A DNA stretch of 34,124 nucleotides from a virus, in IMG/VR virus record IMGVR_UViG_3300032286_000366, positions 1 to 34,124 of that record; one strand, given 5' to 3'. This document shows, piece after piece, positions 13,825 to 19,333 of this stretch. A model generated the notes under the pieces. It saw nothing but the letters and a program-made list of their open reading frames with translations, was not told the origin of the DNA and ran no database searches. A program made the position numbers and the translations under genes. How positions within the stretch are numbered: position 1 is the stretch's first letter; each line of letters begins with the position of its first letter.

Positions 13825-13914
13825 GCATCTTTTACTTGCACTATGTCATCATAATATGTATGCTTTAGTTATTGAGTGAGTGATAAACACTTACCAGTTG
13901 GAGACACGACTATG
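13825..13914 (+). repeat. Promoter-leader module, copy B
   Basis: Diverged second copy of the module at 12991-13083, with the same order of elements. It ends in an exact GGAGACACGACTATG leader. The separation of the copies is about 830 bp, with three small genes between. Confidence 0.85.
13836..13864 (+). promoter_or_regulatory. Early sigma70 promoter B
   Basis: TTGCAC (13836-13841), 17-base spacer, TATGCT (13859-13864), matching promoter A except in the -10 box, where the inverted repeat over the -10 is lost. This implies similar strength but possibly different repressor control. Confidence 0.7.
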
Positions 13915-14166
13915 ACGACTGAAATTAAGCGAGATACTAAGCAGGCTGACCAATATACATGGGCGCAGTATTTGTCGTTTTGCAAGCGACTATGTCCTAA
14001 GCACATTAGTTTTGATGTGCTTACAATGCTTATTCCATTCTATCAGGCTTACACAAACAAAGTGCCCCACCGGCGGTTAATGTGCGAAATCGAGCACGTT
14101 GAATCACTTACGTGGCTTACTCCAGAACAGCGAATGAGCCGCATCAATCAAGTTATTAACAACTAG
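13912..14166 (+). CDS. Early protein of unknown function (84 residues)
   Basis: Product begins MTTEIKRDTKQADQYTWAQY and is mostly helical, with LSFCKRLCPKHISFDVLTML in the middle and ESLTWLTPEQRMSRINQVI at the end. ATG 13912 is chosen over an upstream GTG (13876) because the exact repeated leader precedes it. It is the first gene behind promoter B. A small helical regulator or host-takeover protein is possible; nothing identifies it. Confidence 0.65.
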   Translation: MTTEIKRDTKQADQYTWAQYLSFCKRLCPKHISFDVLTMLIPFYQAYTNKVPHRRLMCEIEHVESLTWLTPEQRMSRINQVINN

Positions 14167-14177
14167 GAGACATGACT

Positions 14178-14264
14178 ATGCTGACATTTATTAGCCACTT
14201 ACTTTTCGCAATCTTCAACTTAATCGGTTGGTACCTAATCATTGTAATGTTCTGGAGCTTCTAA
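14178..14264 (+). CDS. 28-residue single-pass membrane microprotein
   Basis: Reads from ATG 14178 (leader TAGGAGACATGACT) to TAA 14264. Almost all 28 residues are hydrophobic or aromatic (HLLFAIFNLIGWYLIIVMFW), one transmembrane helix. The conserved leader and tight packing (ends 2 bases before the next ATG) support it as a real gene. Function unknown; it may help insert or regulate the exported proteins beside it or act on the host membrane. Confidence 0.6.
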   Translation: MLTFISHLLFAIFNLIGWYLIIVMFWSF

Positions 14265-14266
14265 CC

Positions 14267-14599
14267 ATGAGAACCATATTACTTACCCTTACAGTGCTCA
14301 TGCCTATCGCGGCATCCGCACAACCAATCAATCCTTGGGTGCCTAACTATCAAATCCCACAGTACGGCGTACCCGTTGCGCCAATCGTGCCTGTGGTGCC
14401 TGTAGTGCCACCTGCTGACCTACCGCGCAACCCATACGGGACCGGATATAGCATCGTGACAACCGAGAAAACCCAACCGGATTACATCCAAAGGTATCTT
14501 GGCAACCGTGACGCTACAACACACACCACAACTACGAGCGTTGTACCTAACAATGCCTGGGGTCAACCTATCAGACCGATCAACCCGTTCTGGCCGTAG
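14267..14599 (+). CDS. Secreted Pro-rich protein
   Basis: A 110-residue product with a classic signal peptide (MRTILLTLTVLMPIAASAQP, cleavage after ASA) followed by a Pro- and Val-rich low-complexity segment (PVAPIVPVVPVVPPADLP) and a Thr-rich stretch. It should be exported to the periplasm or cell surface. GGAG 14253-14256 precedes the ATG. Early export of a proline-rich protein suggests modification of the cell envelope, such as exclusion of other phages; this is inference. No family is recognised. Confidence 0.7.
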   Translation: MRTILLTLTVLMPIAASAQPINPWVPNYQIPQYGVPVAPIVPVVPVVPPADLPRNPYGTGYSIVTTEKTQPDYIQRYLGNRDATTHTTTTSVVPNNAWGQPIRPINPFWP

Positions 14600-14601
14600 G
14601 A

Positions 14602-14676
14602 ACTATCCTTTGAGTATCCATGCGTGGGTACTCGCTAGGATAGTGACTCTATCCCGCTGGGGCAGTGAGACCAGCG
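14602..14676 (+). ncRNA. Structured intergenic RNA with competing helices
   Basis: ACTATCCT (14602-14609) pairs with AGGATAGT (14637-14644), enclosing a second stem GAGTATCCA (14612-14620) with TGGGTACTC (14625-14633) and loop TGCG. GGATAG (14638-14643) can instead pair with CTATCC (14649-14654), destroying the first helix. A further hairpin CGCTGG (14655-14660) with CCAGCG (14671-14676) follows, 14 bases before the next start codon. It has no U-tract, so it is not a simple terminator. It matches no riboswitch or ribozyme that I recognise. Confidence 0.6.
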
Positions 14677-14690
14677 ATTAAACAGGTGAC

Positions 14691-14957
14691 ATGATGAAAC
14701 GATTAATACTTATAATGACTATAGCAACTTGCAGTGGATGCGGCGTGCTTTTGCCTGATGTAATGGTTGTAGGTACTGAGCAGGGAATCCGTGCTTACAA
14801 CGATGGCCAAGCAGCATTAATTGCTCAGGCTAAGACAACCCACAAGCATGGCGAGACGCCTTATTGGTCTAACAGACGAGTGCAATCTGGTTACAGCTTC
14901 TGGGACCGCCTTAGCAAGGGTCTTGTAAACACCACAAAGGCTCAAGATGCTAAGTAA
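14691..14957 (+). CDS. Putative early lipoprotein
   Basis: An 88-residue product. The N-terminus MMKRLILIMTIATCSGCGVL has a basic start, a hydrophobic core and a possible lipobox ending CSG-C, suggesting a membrane-anchored lipoprotein, though position -3 is atypical. The rest is hydrophilic, with YWSNRRVQSGYSFWDRLSKG near the end. AGGTGAC is the ribosome site. It follows the structured RNA element and overlaps the next membrane gene by 11 bases, so the two are co-translated. Confidence 0.65.
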   Translation: MMKRLILIMTIATCSGCGVLLPDVMVVGTEQGIRAYNDGQAALIAQAKTTHKHGETPYWSNRRVQSGYSFWDRLSKGLVNTTKAQDAK

Positions 14958-15171
14958 AGCACTAACCTGGTTTCTGACCACCTCCACCATTGTTGGCGTA
15001 CCTGTAACAATTGCAATCCTACTGATTGGTATCGAACGGTCTGTGGCAACACTGACGTGCGAGACTGCGCGAGTACACTGTAGTCGCTCATTTACGCAAT
15101 CAATTGATTATATTGCAGAACAAGTGACTGACGAGACTGACGTAGTAATAACACCGAAGAAAAAGAGATAG
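14947..15171 (+). CDS. Small membrane protein
   Basis: A 74-residue product with one N-terminal transmembrane helix (ALTWFLTTSTIVGVPVTIAI, about residues 5-24, extending to 28) and a hydrophilic tail with two Cys (TCETARVHCS) and a Lys-rich end (TPKKKR). It overlaps the putative lipoprotein gene by 11 bases, so the pair may work together in the envelope. Inner-membrane/outer-membrane pairs of this kind recall spanins, but this pair is in the early block rather than with lysis genes. Confidence 0.65.
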   Translation: MLSKALTWFLTTSTIVGVPVTIAILLIGIERSVATLTCETARVHCSRSFTQSIDYIAEQVTDETDVVITPKKKR

Positions 15172-15174
15172 ACC

Positions 15175-15441
15175 ATGAATAAAGTGACTGAAAAAGCGAT
15201 GGACTTTTTCTACAAAGACGATGAGGCCAGCAAGGTACTTAAAAACCTGCTGGACAGTGGCAAACCTTGCCGAGTGATTGCGCAAGAGTTGGCCGATTAC
15301 ATAAAGCAATTAAATAAATTTGAGCTGATGGCAATTTATCATCAGTTAGAAGTATCAGTGACAGATGCCACTGATTGGGATGAGGTTGCCAATTTTGCAT
15401 TATGCGAATGGTACGGAGCACACTCGGATAATAACTACTAA
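15175..15441 (+). CDS. Early protein of unknown function (88 residues)
   Basis: A helical acidic protein (MNKVTEKAMDFFYKDDEASK at the start). No motif is recognised. It lies 3 bases after the membrane protein gene and 9 bases before the recombination gene, so it belongs to the same transcript. The AAAAAGAGA before the ATG is a modest ribosome site. Confidence 0.65.
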   Translation: MNKVTEKAMDFFYKDDEASKVLKNLLDSGKPCRVIAQELADYIKQLNKFELMAIYHQLEVSVTDATDWDEVANFALCEWYGAHSDNNY

Positions 15442-15450
15442 GGATATAAA

Positions 15451-16113
15451 ATGACTAAAGAAATTACAATTTACCAAGCATTTATCGCCGCGCAAAAGGC
15501 TTTTGGTCCTGCGCTTAAAAGCTCAACCAACCCACATTTTAGATCACGATATGCGGATCTGAGTGCCTGCGTAGAGGCTGTAATCGATGCGCTAAACGAT
15601 AACGGTCTGGGTCTTATACAAGTGACTCATCCCTGTGATGATGGAGTTACCGTAGAAACAATCTTAGTTCATGAATCTGGCGCTACAATGTCAAGCGGAT
15701 TGCTTCACTTGCCAGCAAGCAAACAAGATTGCCAGGGCTACGGTTCAGCTTTGAGCTATGGGCGTCGGTATAGTTTGATGGCAATTTGCGGCATTGCTCC
15801 CGAAGATGATGACGGCAATCGTGCTAGTAAACCGATAGAAATTAAGGCTAAGGATATAAAAGTTGAGCGTGTTTCAGTAGTTAGTAAGGTTACTGGTGAA
15901 GTTACTGAGATGTTATCAGCTAAGAAATCGCGGATTGAGAAAACGATCTACGATATCCGAACGCTATCTGAAGAACAGCAAGCACCAGCAGCAGAATACT
16001 TAAAGCAACACAGTTGCGAATACTCGGAAGCGCTAGGCGTGTGGACCTGTCCTATCAAACTCCAACGGCTTCAATCGTGTATTGTAGAAAAGGTAGAAAA
16101 TGAAAAGGCTTAG
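15451..16113 (+). CDS. ERF-family single-strand annealing protein
   Basis: Recombinase that anneals complementary single strands, used in phage recombination and circularisation. Family marks are clear: NPHFRSRYADLSACVEAV (about residues 28-45) and QGYGSALSYGRRYSLMAICG (about 94-113), followed by the acidic APEDDDGNRAS. The length, 220 residues, is typical for ERF proteins. No partner exonuclease of the lambda type is visible; the nuclease candidates at 17956-18441 and 18971-19333 may substitute. AAGGATATAAA precedes the ATG. The 3' end overlaps the next gene by 14 bases. Confidence 0.92.
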   Translation: MTKEITIYQAFIAAQKAFGPALKSSTNPHFRSRYADLSACVEAVIDALNDNGLGLIQVTHPCDDGVTVETILVHESGATMSSGLLHLPASKQDCQGYGSALSYGRRYSLMAICGIAPEDDDGNRASKPIEIKAKDIKVERVSVVSKVTGEVTEMLSAKKSRIEKTIYDIRTLSEEQQAPAAEYLKQHSCEYSEALGVWTCPIKLQRLQSCIVEKVENEKA

Positions 16114-16324
16114 GACTGAGACGGCAAAACCTAAAAAACCAATGCGTAAACCTGACGCACCAAGGCCAGGCTATCGCAGATGGACCACACAGATACGTTT
16201 GGAGTTGTTTGAGGACTTCCGAAAGGTAGCTGAGAACGAGGATAAGGTACTAATCGATGCAGTTGATGAGGCTTTGACCCATTGGACATATTTGGAGACG
16301 GACCCCGATGAACAAGCTAATTAA
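16100..16324 (+). CDS. Putative ribbon-helix-helix DNA-binding protein
   Basis: A 74-residue protein with a basic, Pro-rich N-terminal arm (KPKKPMRKPDAPRPGYRR) and then RWTTQIRLELFEDFRKVAEN followed by a second helix, the strand-helix-helix order of ribbon-helix-helix repressors such as Arc or ParG. It probably binds DNA as a dimer. It overlaps the ERF gene by 14 bases and the next gene by 17. Assignment is from pattern and is moderate. Confidence 0.6.
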   Translation: MKRLRTETAKPKKPMRKPDAPRPGYRRWTTQIRLELFEDFRKVAENEDKVLIDAVDEALTHWTYLETDPDEQAN

Positions 16325-16556
16325 CTCAGAAGCCCTAGAATACGTTATAAGCAAAGATCGTTACCTAGGTGATGGTAGGATAGCCATGAGAGAAAAAAAG
16401 GCCTACACGGCTGCTGTAGAGGCTATAAGAGGCATCTTAGCTAATAGGCTGGATAGGCTTTTATGGAAAGCAGAGAAAAGTGGATCAGATTATGACAATG
16501 CTAGACTCGATGGTGCGCTCTGGTTGTATCAGGTTTTAGAGGATGAGGATTTGTAA
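16308..16556 (+). CDS. Early protein of unknown function (82 residues)
   Basis: A helical protein beginning MNKLINSEALEYVISKDRYL and ending YQVLEDEDL. No recognised motif. It is the last gene of this plus-strand run before two hairpins and the opposite-strand genes, and is translationally coupled to the preceding gene by a 17-base overlap. Confidence 0.65.
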   Translation: MNKLINSEALEYVISKDRYLGDGRIAMREKKAYTAAVEAIRGILANRLDRLLWKAEKSGSDYDNARLDGALWLYQVLEDEDL

Positions 16557-16573
16557 TTCAGACGCATAAAAAT

Positions 16574-16629
16574 ACCGCACTCAGAGATGAAGCTGGGTGC
16601 GGTTAAAACCCAGGGACTAGCTGGATTTT
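16574..16629. terminator. Tandem hairpins, bidirectional terminator
   Basis: Hairpin 1 pairs ACCGCACTCAG (16574-16584) with CTGGGTGCGGT (16593-16603), one G-U pair. On the minus strand it is followed by ATTTTTA, so it should stop transcripts from 17139 downwards. Hairpin 2 pairs CCAG (16610-16613) with CTGG (16621-16624), flanked by AAAA and TTTT, and can act on the plus strand after the gene ending at 16556. Confidence 0.65.
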
Positions 16630-16736
16630 GAATGGAGACATGGAAAGACCATGACTCAATAACGGTATCACCTCAGAATTTCTTCTTCAATCCGAACCTC
16701 TCAGCAGCTTGATTGATCTGTTTTTAATTCGCTTAG

Positions 16737-16766
16737 GTAGTATATCTATGTAGTATATCTAGGTAG
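16737..16766. repeat. 13-base tandem repeats (iteron-like)
   Basis: GTAGTATATCTA occurs at 16737-16748 and 16750-16761, then a partial GTAG at 16763-16766, giving a 13-base period. The repeats are A/T-rich and lie beside the palindrome cluster. Confidence 0.7.
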
Positions 16767-16767
16767 C

Positions 16768-16826
16768 TGTCCACTTTGGACACATACCCTGTCCACTTTG
16801 GACACTTCAAATGACAATTTGGACAC
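16768..16826. promoter_or_regulatory. Palindromic TGTCC-N5-GGACA sites, candidate origin or operator
   Basis: TGTCCACTTTGGACAC at 16768-16783 and again at 16790-16805 are exact copies 22 bases apart, with a degraded third (TGACAATTTGGACAC, 16812-16826) in phase. The 22-base period is two helical turns, so bound dimers would line up on one face. The third copy lies inside the last codons of the winged-helix gene. Together with the 13-base repeats this looks like a replication origin or an autoregulatory site for the adjacent DNA-binding protein. Confidence 0.6.
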
Positions 16827-17139
16827 TTTGAGAAGCTAATTTAGTCTCTACATTAGCCAAAAACGAATCCGCAATTTTTAGTGTTCTAGCTCTACCTTTA
16901 TTTCCAGTATTAGCAGTGATTATTCCTTCAGCAATAGAACGATCTATTACTCTACGCATAGTTCTATATGGCAATCGTAACTCCTCACCTATTTGCTCTA
17001 CCGAAGCAAAACACTCGTTACCACCTCTGTTCCATTTCTCGATGTAGGCAATTAAAGCCGCTTGGTGGTAACTTAGTCCGAGATCCAAATAAGCATGAAA
17101 GAGTGGCACAAATGTGCCGTGTTGTGGTAATTTGGTCAT
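16807..17139 (-). CDS. Winged-helix DNA-binding protein, replication-initiator-like
   Basis: A 110-residue protein with a helix-turn-helix of the kind found at the N-terminus of phage and plasmid replication initiators: LGLSYHQAALIAYIEKWNRG, then ECFASVEQIGEELRLPYRTM and RRVIDRSIAEGIITANTG (about residues 17-80). It lacks any primase or loader domain, so it may be only the DNA-binding part of an initiator, or a repressor. It is on the opposite strand to its early neighbours, and its last codons carry one of the palindromic sites. AAAAGGAAAAG precedes the ATG. Confidence 0.65.
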   Translation of the reverse strand: MTKLPQHGTFVPLFHAYLDLGLSYHQAALIAYIEKWNRGGNECFASVEQIGEELRLPYRTMRRVIDRSIAEGIITANTGNKGRARTLKIADSFLANVETKLASQSVQIVI

Positions 17140-17153
17140 GCACTTTTCCTTTT

Positions 17154-17190
17154 AACCACTCCATGCCGCCAAGCTCAGGAGTGGTTTTTT
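17154..17190 (+). terminator. Intrinsic terminator for plus-strand reading
   Basis: AACCACTCC (17154-17162) pairs perfectly with GGAGTGGTT (17178-17186), followed by a T-run to 17190. On the plus strand this is a good terminator that would stop antisense read-through from the early genes. On the minus strand the hairpin has no U-tract and lies between the two winged-helix genes. Confidence 0.7.
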
Positions 17191-17193
17191 ACT

Positions 17194-17556
17194 TTATTTC
17201 CTTACCTGCTTCGCTACTTCTGGCCGATCATTTTTAGTAACTTCTAAAACGTGCATAAGTCCATTAACTTGGTGTTTCGTAAACTTATCTAAGTTGATCC
17301 AGAAAACATCGTTTATTTCTAATAAATAGCCATTTTGTTTTAGCTTTTTAATTGCTCTTACAACGGTCATGTATGAGTAGTGGGTGTTCTTTGCCAAGTG
17401 CTTCATATTTGCCGCATAGCCTCCTCTGTCGTGAAAATTATAAATGTAAGACAGCAAATAAATGGCGCTATGATTGAGCGGCAAGGCAAGAATTACATTT
17501 GGGAAAACATAGTACGGTTCAAAATAGTATTCTTCATGAAGACTTGTCGTTTTCAT
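17194..17556 (-). CDS. Second winged-helix-like protein
   Basis: A 120-residue protein beginning MKTTSLHEEYYFEPYYVFPN. Residues about 25-80 read as a winged helix (LALPLNHSAIYLLSYIYNFH, GGYAANMKHLAKNTHYSYMT, VVRAIKKLKQNGYLLEIND), parallel in layout to the neighbour gene (16807-17139) and probably a distant paralogue. The C-terminal part is basic. ATG 17556 is preferred over a longer reading because AAGGA lies 5 bases upstream. It is the first gene of a two-gene minus-strand unit divergent from the putative ssDNA-binding protein. Confidence 0.65.
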   Translation of the reverse strand: MKTTSLHEEYYFEPYYVFPNVILALPLNHSAIYLLSYIYNFHDRGGYAANMKHLAKNTHYSYMTVVRAIKKLKQNGYLLEINDVFWINLDKFTKHQVNGLMHVLEVTKNDRPEVAKQVRK

Positions 17557-17579
17557 ATTGTTCCTTTGCTTAACTAATG

Positions 17580-17607
17580 ATATTACCATTTTGCGTAAAG
17601 GTAACAA
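17580..17607 (-). promoter_or_regulatory. Candidate promoter for the two winged-helix genes
   Basis: Minus-strand TTGTTA (17602-17607), 16-base spacer, TAATAT (17580-17585). An inverted repeat TTACC (17583-17587) and GGTAA (17600-17604) overlaps both boxes and could be an operator. The intergenic space to the divergent gene is only 79 bases, so both directions may be co-regulated. Confidence 0.35.
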
Positions 17608-17635
17608 AAAGAATACCACTAAACAAGGAGATCAC

Positions 17636-17938
17636 ATGGCACGACCGTTACATACTTGGAAAAACAAAGGAATCGATATTGCAGCATGGCCAACTAATAA
17701 CGGTGGGGTGAGCTTTACTATTCGCAAAAGTTACAAGCCTAAAGACTCAAACGAATATAAAGAGACTAAAATTCTCTTTCCGAACGACGTGGCAGCGTTG
17801 ATAGACCTGCTCAAGCAAGCGCAAGACTGGGCACATAAGGAGTTTAGGGAACCTATACCATTTGTTGATACACGTCCTGCGCATCCGAAAGTAGAAGCAA
17901 TAATCAAAGATATGCTTGATGAAGATATTCCATTCTAA
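17636..17938 (+). CDS. Putative ssDNA-binding protein with SSB-like acidic tip
   Basis: A 100-residue product starting MARPLHTWKNKGIDIAAWPT after AAGGAGATCAC. The body (GGVSFTIRKSYKPKDSNEYK, then ETKILFPNDVAALIDLLKQA) has the strand-rich layout and ending helix of small ssDNA-binding proteins of the PC4/Whirly type found in phages; this is pattern recognition only. The last residues, MLDEDIPF, match the acidic tip of bacterial SSB (DDDIPF), which recruits host replication and repair proteins. The neighbours are recombination and nuclease genes, which fits. Confidence 0.65.
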   Translation: MARPLHTWKNKGIDIAAWPTNNGGVSFTIRKSYKPKDSNEYKETKILFPNDVAALIDLLKQAQDWAHKEFREPIPFVDTRPAHPKVEAIIKDMLDEDIPF

Positions 17939-17955
17939 GGCTGCTGGAGACGACC

Positions 17956-18441
17956 ATGACGCAATTTAGATTAGATTCTGGGGAAGCCTTTAATGCGGCA
18001 ATAGCGGGGCTACAACGGCAATTTAGGGCCATACAGCGCAATGCCAAAGACAATCAGGGAGACATAACAAGGGACGAGTTTTCGACAAACATTCATGGAG
18101 CGATTGCTGAGGCAACAGTAGCAAAGGTGTTAGGCGTATATTGCAATTTAGCCAGTTCGGATCGTTCGCTGCCTGATGCTGGCTTAAATATCGAGGTGCG
18201 AAGCAGTCCTAACGTGAATGCTAAAATGCCTATTCGTCCAAATGACCGTAATGATGCCAAGTTTTACTTTGTTGTAGGGATATATCCGGACACCAGAATA
18301 ATCGGGTGGTTGTACGGTAAAGATTGCAAGCAAGACCGTTTTTGGGTTGCTAATGATCGAGATGGAAAGCCGTTAAATAGACCATATTGGGCAGTGCCAC
18401 AATCTGAGCTTAATCAGGAACTTATCGAGATTTCACTATGA
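17956..18441 (+). CDS. Putative PD-(D/E)XK-like nuclease
   Basis: A 161-residue protein. An N-terminal helical part (EAFNAAIAGLQRQFRAIQRN) is followed by HGAIAEATVAKVLGVYCN with a Glu, then LPDAGLNIEVRSSP, resembling the D-xn-E-x-K core of restriction-like nucleases with Arg in place of Lys. The YFVVGIYPDTRIIGWLYGKD segment supports that fold. It could process recombination intermediates with the ERF protein. GGAGACGACC before the ATG is a variant of the repeated leader. It overlaps the next gene by 4 bases. Confidence 0.55.
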   Translation: MTQFRLDSGEAFNAAIAGLQRQFRAIQRNAKDNQGDITRDEFSTNIHGAIAEATVAKVLGVYCNLASSDRSLPDAGLNIEVRSSPNVNAKMPIRPNDRNDAKFYFVVGIYPDTRIIGWLYGKDCKQDRFWVANDRDGKPLNRPYWAVPQSELNQELIEISL

Positions 18442-18680
18442 AAATATATAGTCTGCATATTATTACTGATGGGAAATGGTCCGTGAGAATTACCATTCGT
18501 GAAAATGATGATTTTAAACACCAATATGAGTCTCGGCCGGATCTTCGTGTTTTAGTTGATACGCACTACAATGTAGAGCCTGAACAGCTTGCAAAAGTCA
18601 TTCTTGATAACGTCATGGCTTGCGAGGCAGTAGAGGTTAATCTGCTTTGTGGTCCTGGGATTTACATGGAGCGGTCATGA
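18438..18680 (+). CDS. Hypothetical protein (80 residues)
   Basis: Begins MKIYSLHIITDGKWSVRITI and ends CGPGIYMERS. A small alpha/beta protein with no recognised motif. Coupled by ATGA overlaps to the putative nuclease upstream and to the next small gene downstream. Confidence 0.65.
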   Translation: MKIYSLHIITDGKWSVRITIRENDDFKHQYESRPDLRVLVDTHYNVEPEQLAKVILDNVMACEAVEVNLLCGPGIYMERS

Positions 18681-18850
18681 AATCAGCTGAAGATTTGGCT
18701 AAGGAGTATATTAATTCCATGCCGCTGGGCACGTATGGCAAAGAGTATGATGCATTCCTAGCTGGCTATATTGCTTGCCTAAATAGTTGGATGTGGCCAA
18801 CAATGAGCTCAACCACATCTTTTGAGGACGATTCAGATGCCATTGAATAA
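18677..18850 (+). CDS. Hypothetical protein (57 residues)
   Basis: A helical protein starting MKSAEDLAKEYINSMPLGTY, with an acidic end (FEDDSDAIE). The ATG at 18677 overlaps the upstream stop (ATGA), preferred over an upstream start. No family is recognised. It overlaps the next gene by 14 bases. Confidence 0.6.
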   Translation: MKSAEDLAKEYINSMPLGTYGKEYDAFLAGYIACLNSWMWPTMSSTTSFEDDSDAIE

Positions 18851-18974
18851 GAAAGGTCTTAAAATCCGCGCAGCCATGGAAAAGTTCTACGGTAAAAAGC
18901 AGGGTGACGAGGTTTTTTACGCCAGCGAAAACAAGGGCACTATTAAAGGCGTCACTAAAAAGAAGAAAAAGTGA
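18837..18974 (+). CDS. Small conserved phage protein (45 residues)
   Basis: Runs from ATG 18837 to TGA 18974. The sequence KGLKIRAAMEKFYGKKQGDE, then VFYASENKGTIKGV and a Lys-rich end, is a pattern I recognise as common in small conserved phage proteins of unknown function. It overlaps the previous gene by 14 bases, and its stop shares bases with the GTG start of the VRR-NUC gene. Confidence 0.75.
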   Translation: MPLNKKGLKIRAAMEKFYGKKQGDEVFYASENKGTIKGVTKKKKK

Positions 18975-19333
18975 GACGGCCAGAGGAGCAGCAACAAACT
19001 GCTTTCTTTGACTACTGCCGCGCTATGGCTCATGTGCATAAAGGATATGAGTTAGCATTTGCTATTCCAAACGAGCGTAAAGCCTCTATACCGCGCCGTG
19101 TTGCAATGAAACGGGCAGGGCTAACCAAGGGCATCCCAGACATATGTGTTCCAGTAGCAAACGATAAGCACAGTGCTCTGTATATTGAAATGAAAGTAAA
19201 GCCTAACAAGGCCAGCCCGGAACAAATAGAGGTATTACGGAAACTAAACGCAGCTGGCAATTATGCAGTTATATGTTGGTCTGCCGATGAGGCGATAGAG
19301 ATCATAAGCAAATACCTCTCGAATGGGATATGA
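18971..19333 (+). CDS. VRR-NUC domain nuclease
   Basis: A 120-residue single-domain protein of the VRR-NUC nuclease family (PD-(D/E)XK fold). Marks in order: EEQQQTAFFDYCRAM, AIPNERKASIPRRVAMKRAG, TKGIPDICVP with the catalytic Asp, and YIEMKVKPNKASPEQ with the Glu-x-Lys, then YAVICWSADEAIEII. Stand-alone phage members may cut branched DNA such as Holliday junctions, useful for resolving recombined or packaged DNA. The start is GTG, overlapping the TGA of the preceding gene (GTGA). Confidence 0.88.
   Translation: MRRPEEQQQTAFFDYCRAMAHVHKGYELAFAIPNERKASIPRRVAMKRAGLTKGIPDICVPVANDKHSALYIEMKVKPNKASPEQIEVLRKLNAAGNYAVICWSADEAIEIISKYLSNGI

Noticed and set aside
14602-14644. Intrinsic terminator
   Set aside because: The hairpin is strong, but no T-run follows on either strand, and competing pairing fits a regulatory RNA better.
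14499-14681. Open reading frame over the structured RNA region
   Set aside because: It overlaps the Pro-rich gene in another frame, runs through the hairpins and has no ribosome site; the RNA structure explains the sequence better.
15339-15345. Minus-strand CTGATGA, hammerhead core string
   Set aside because: It lies inside a plus-strand gene and has no GAAA partner or flanking helices, so it is a chance match. The same applies to 10894-10900.
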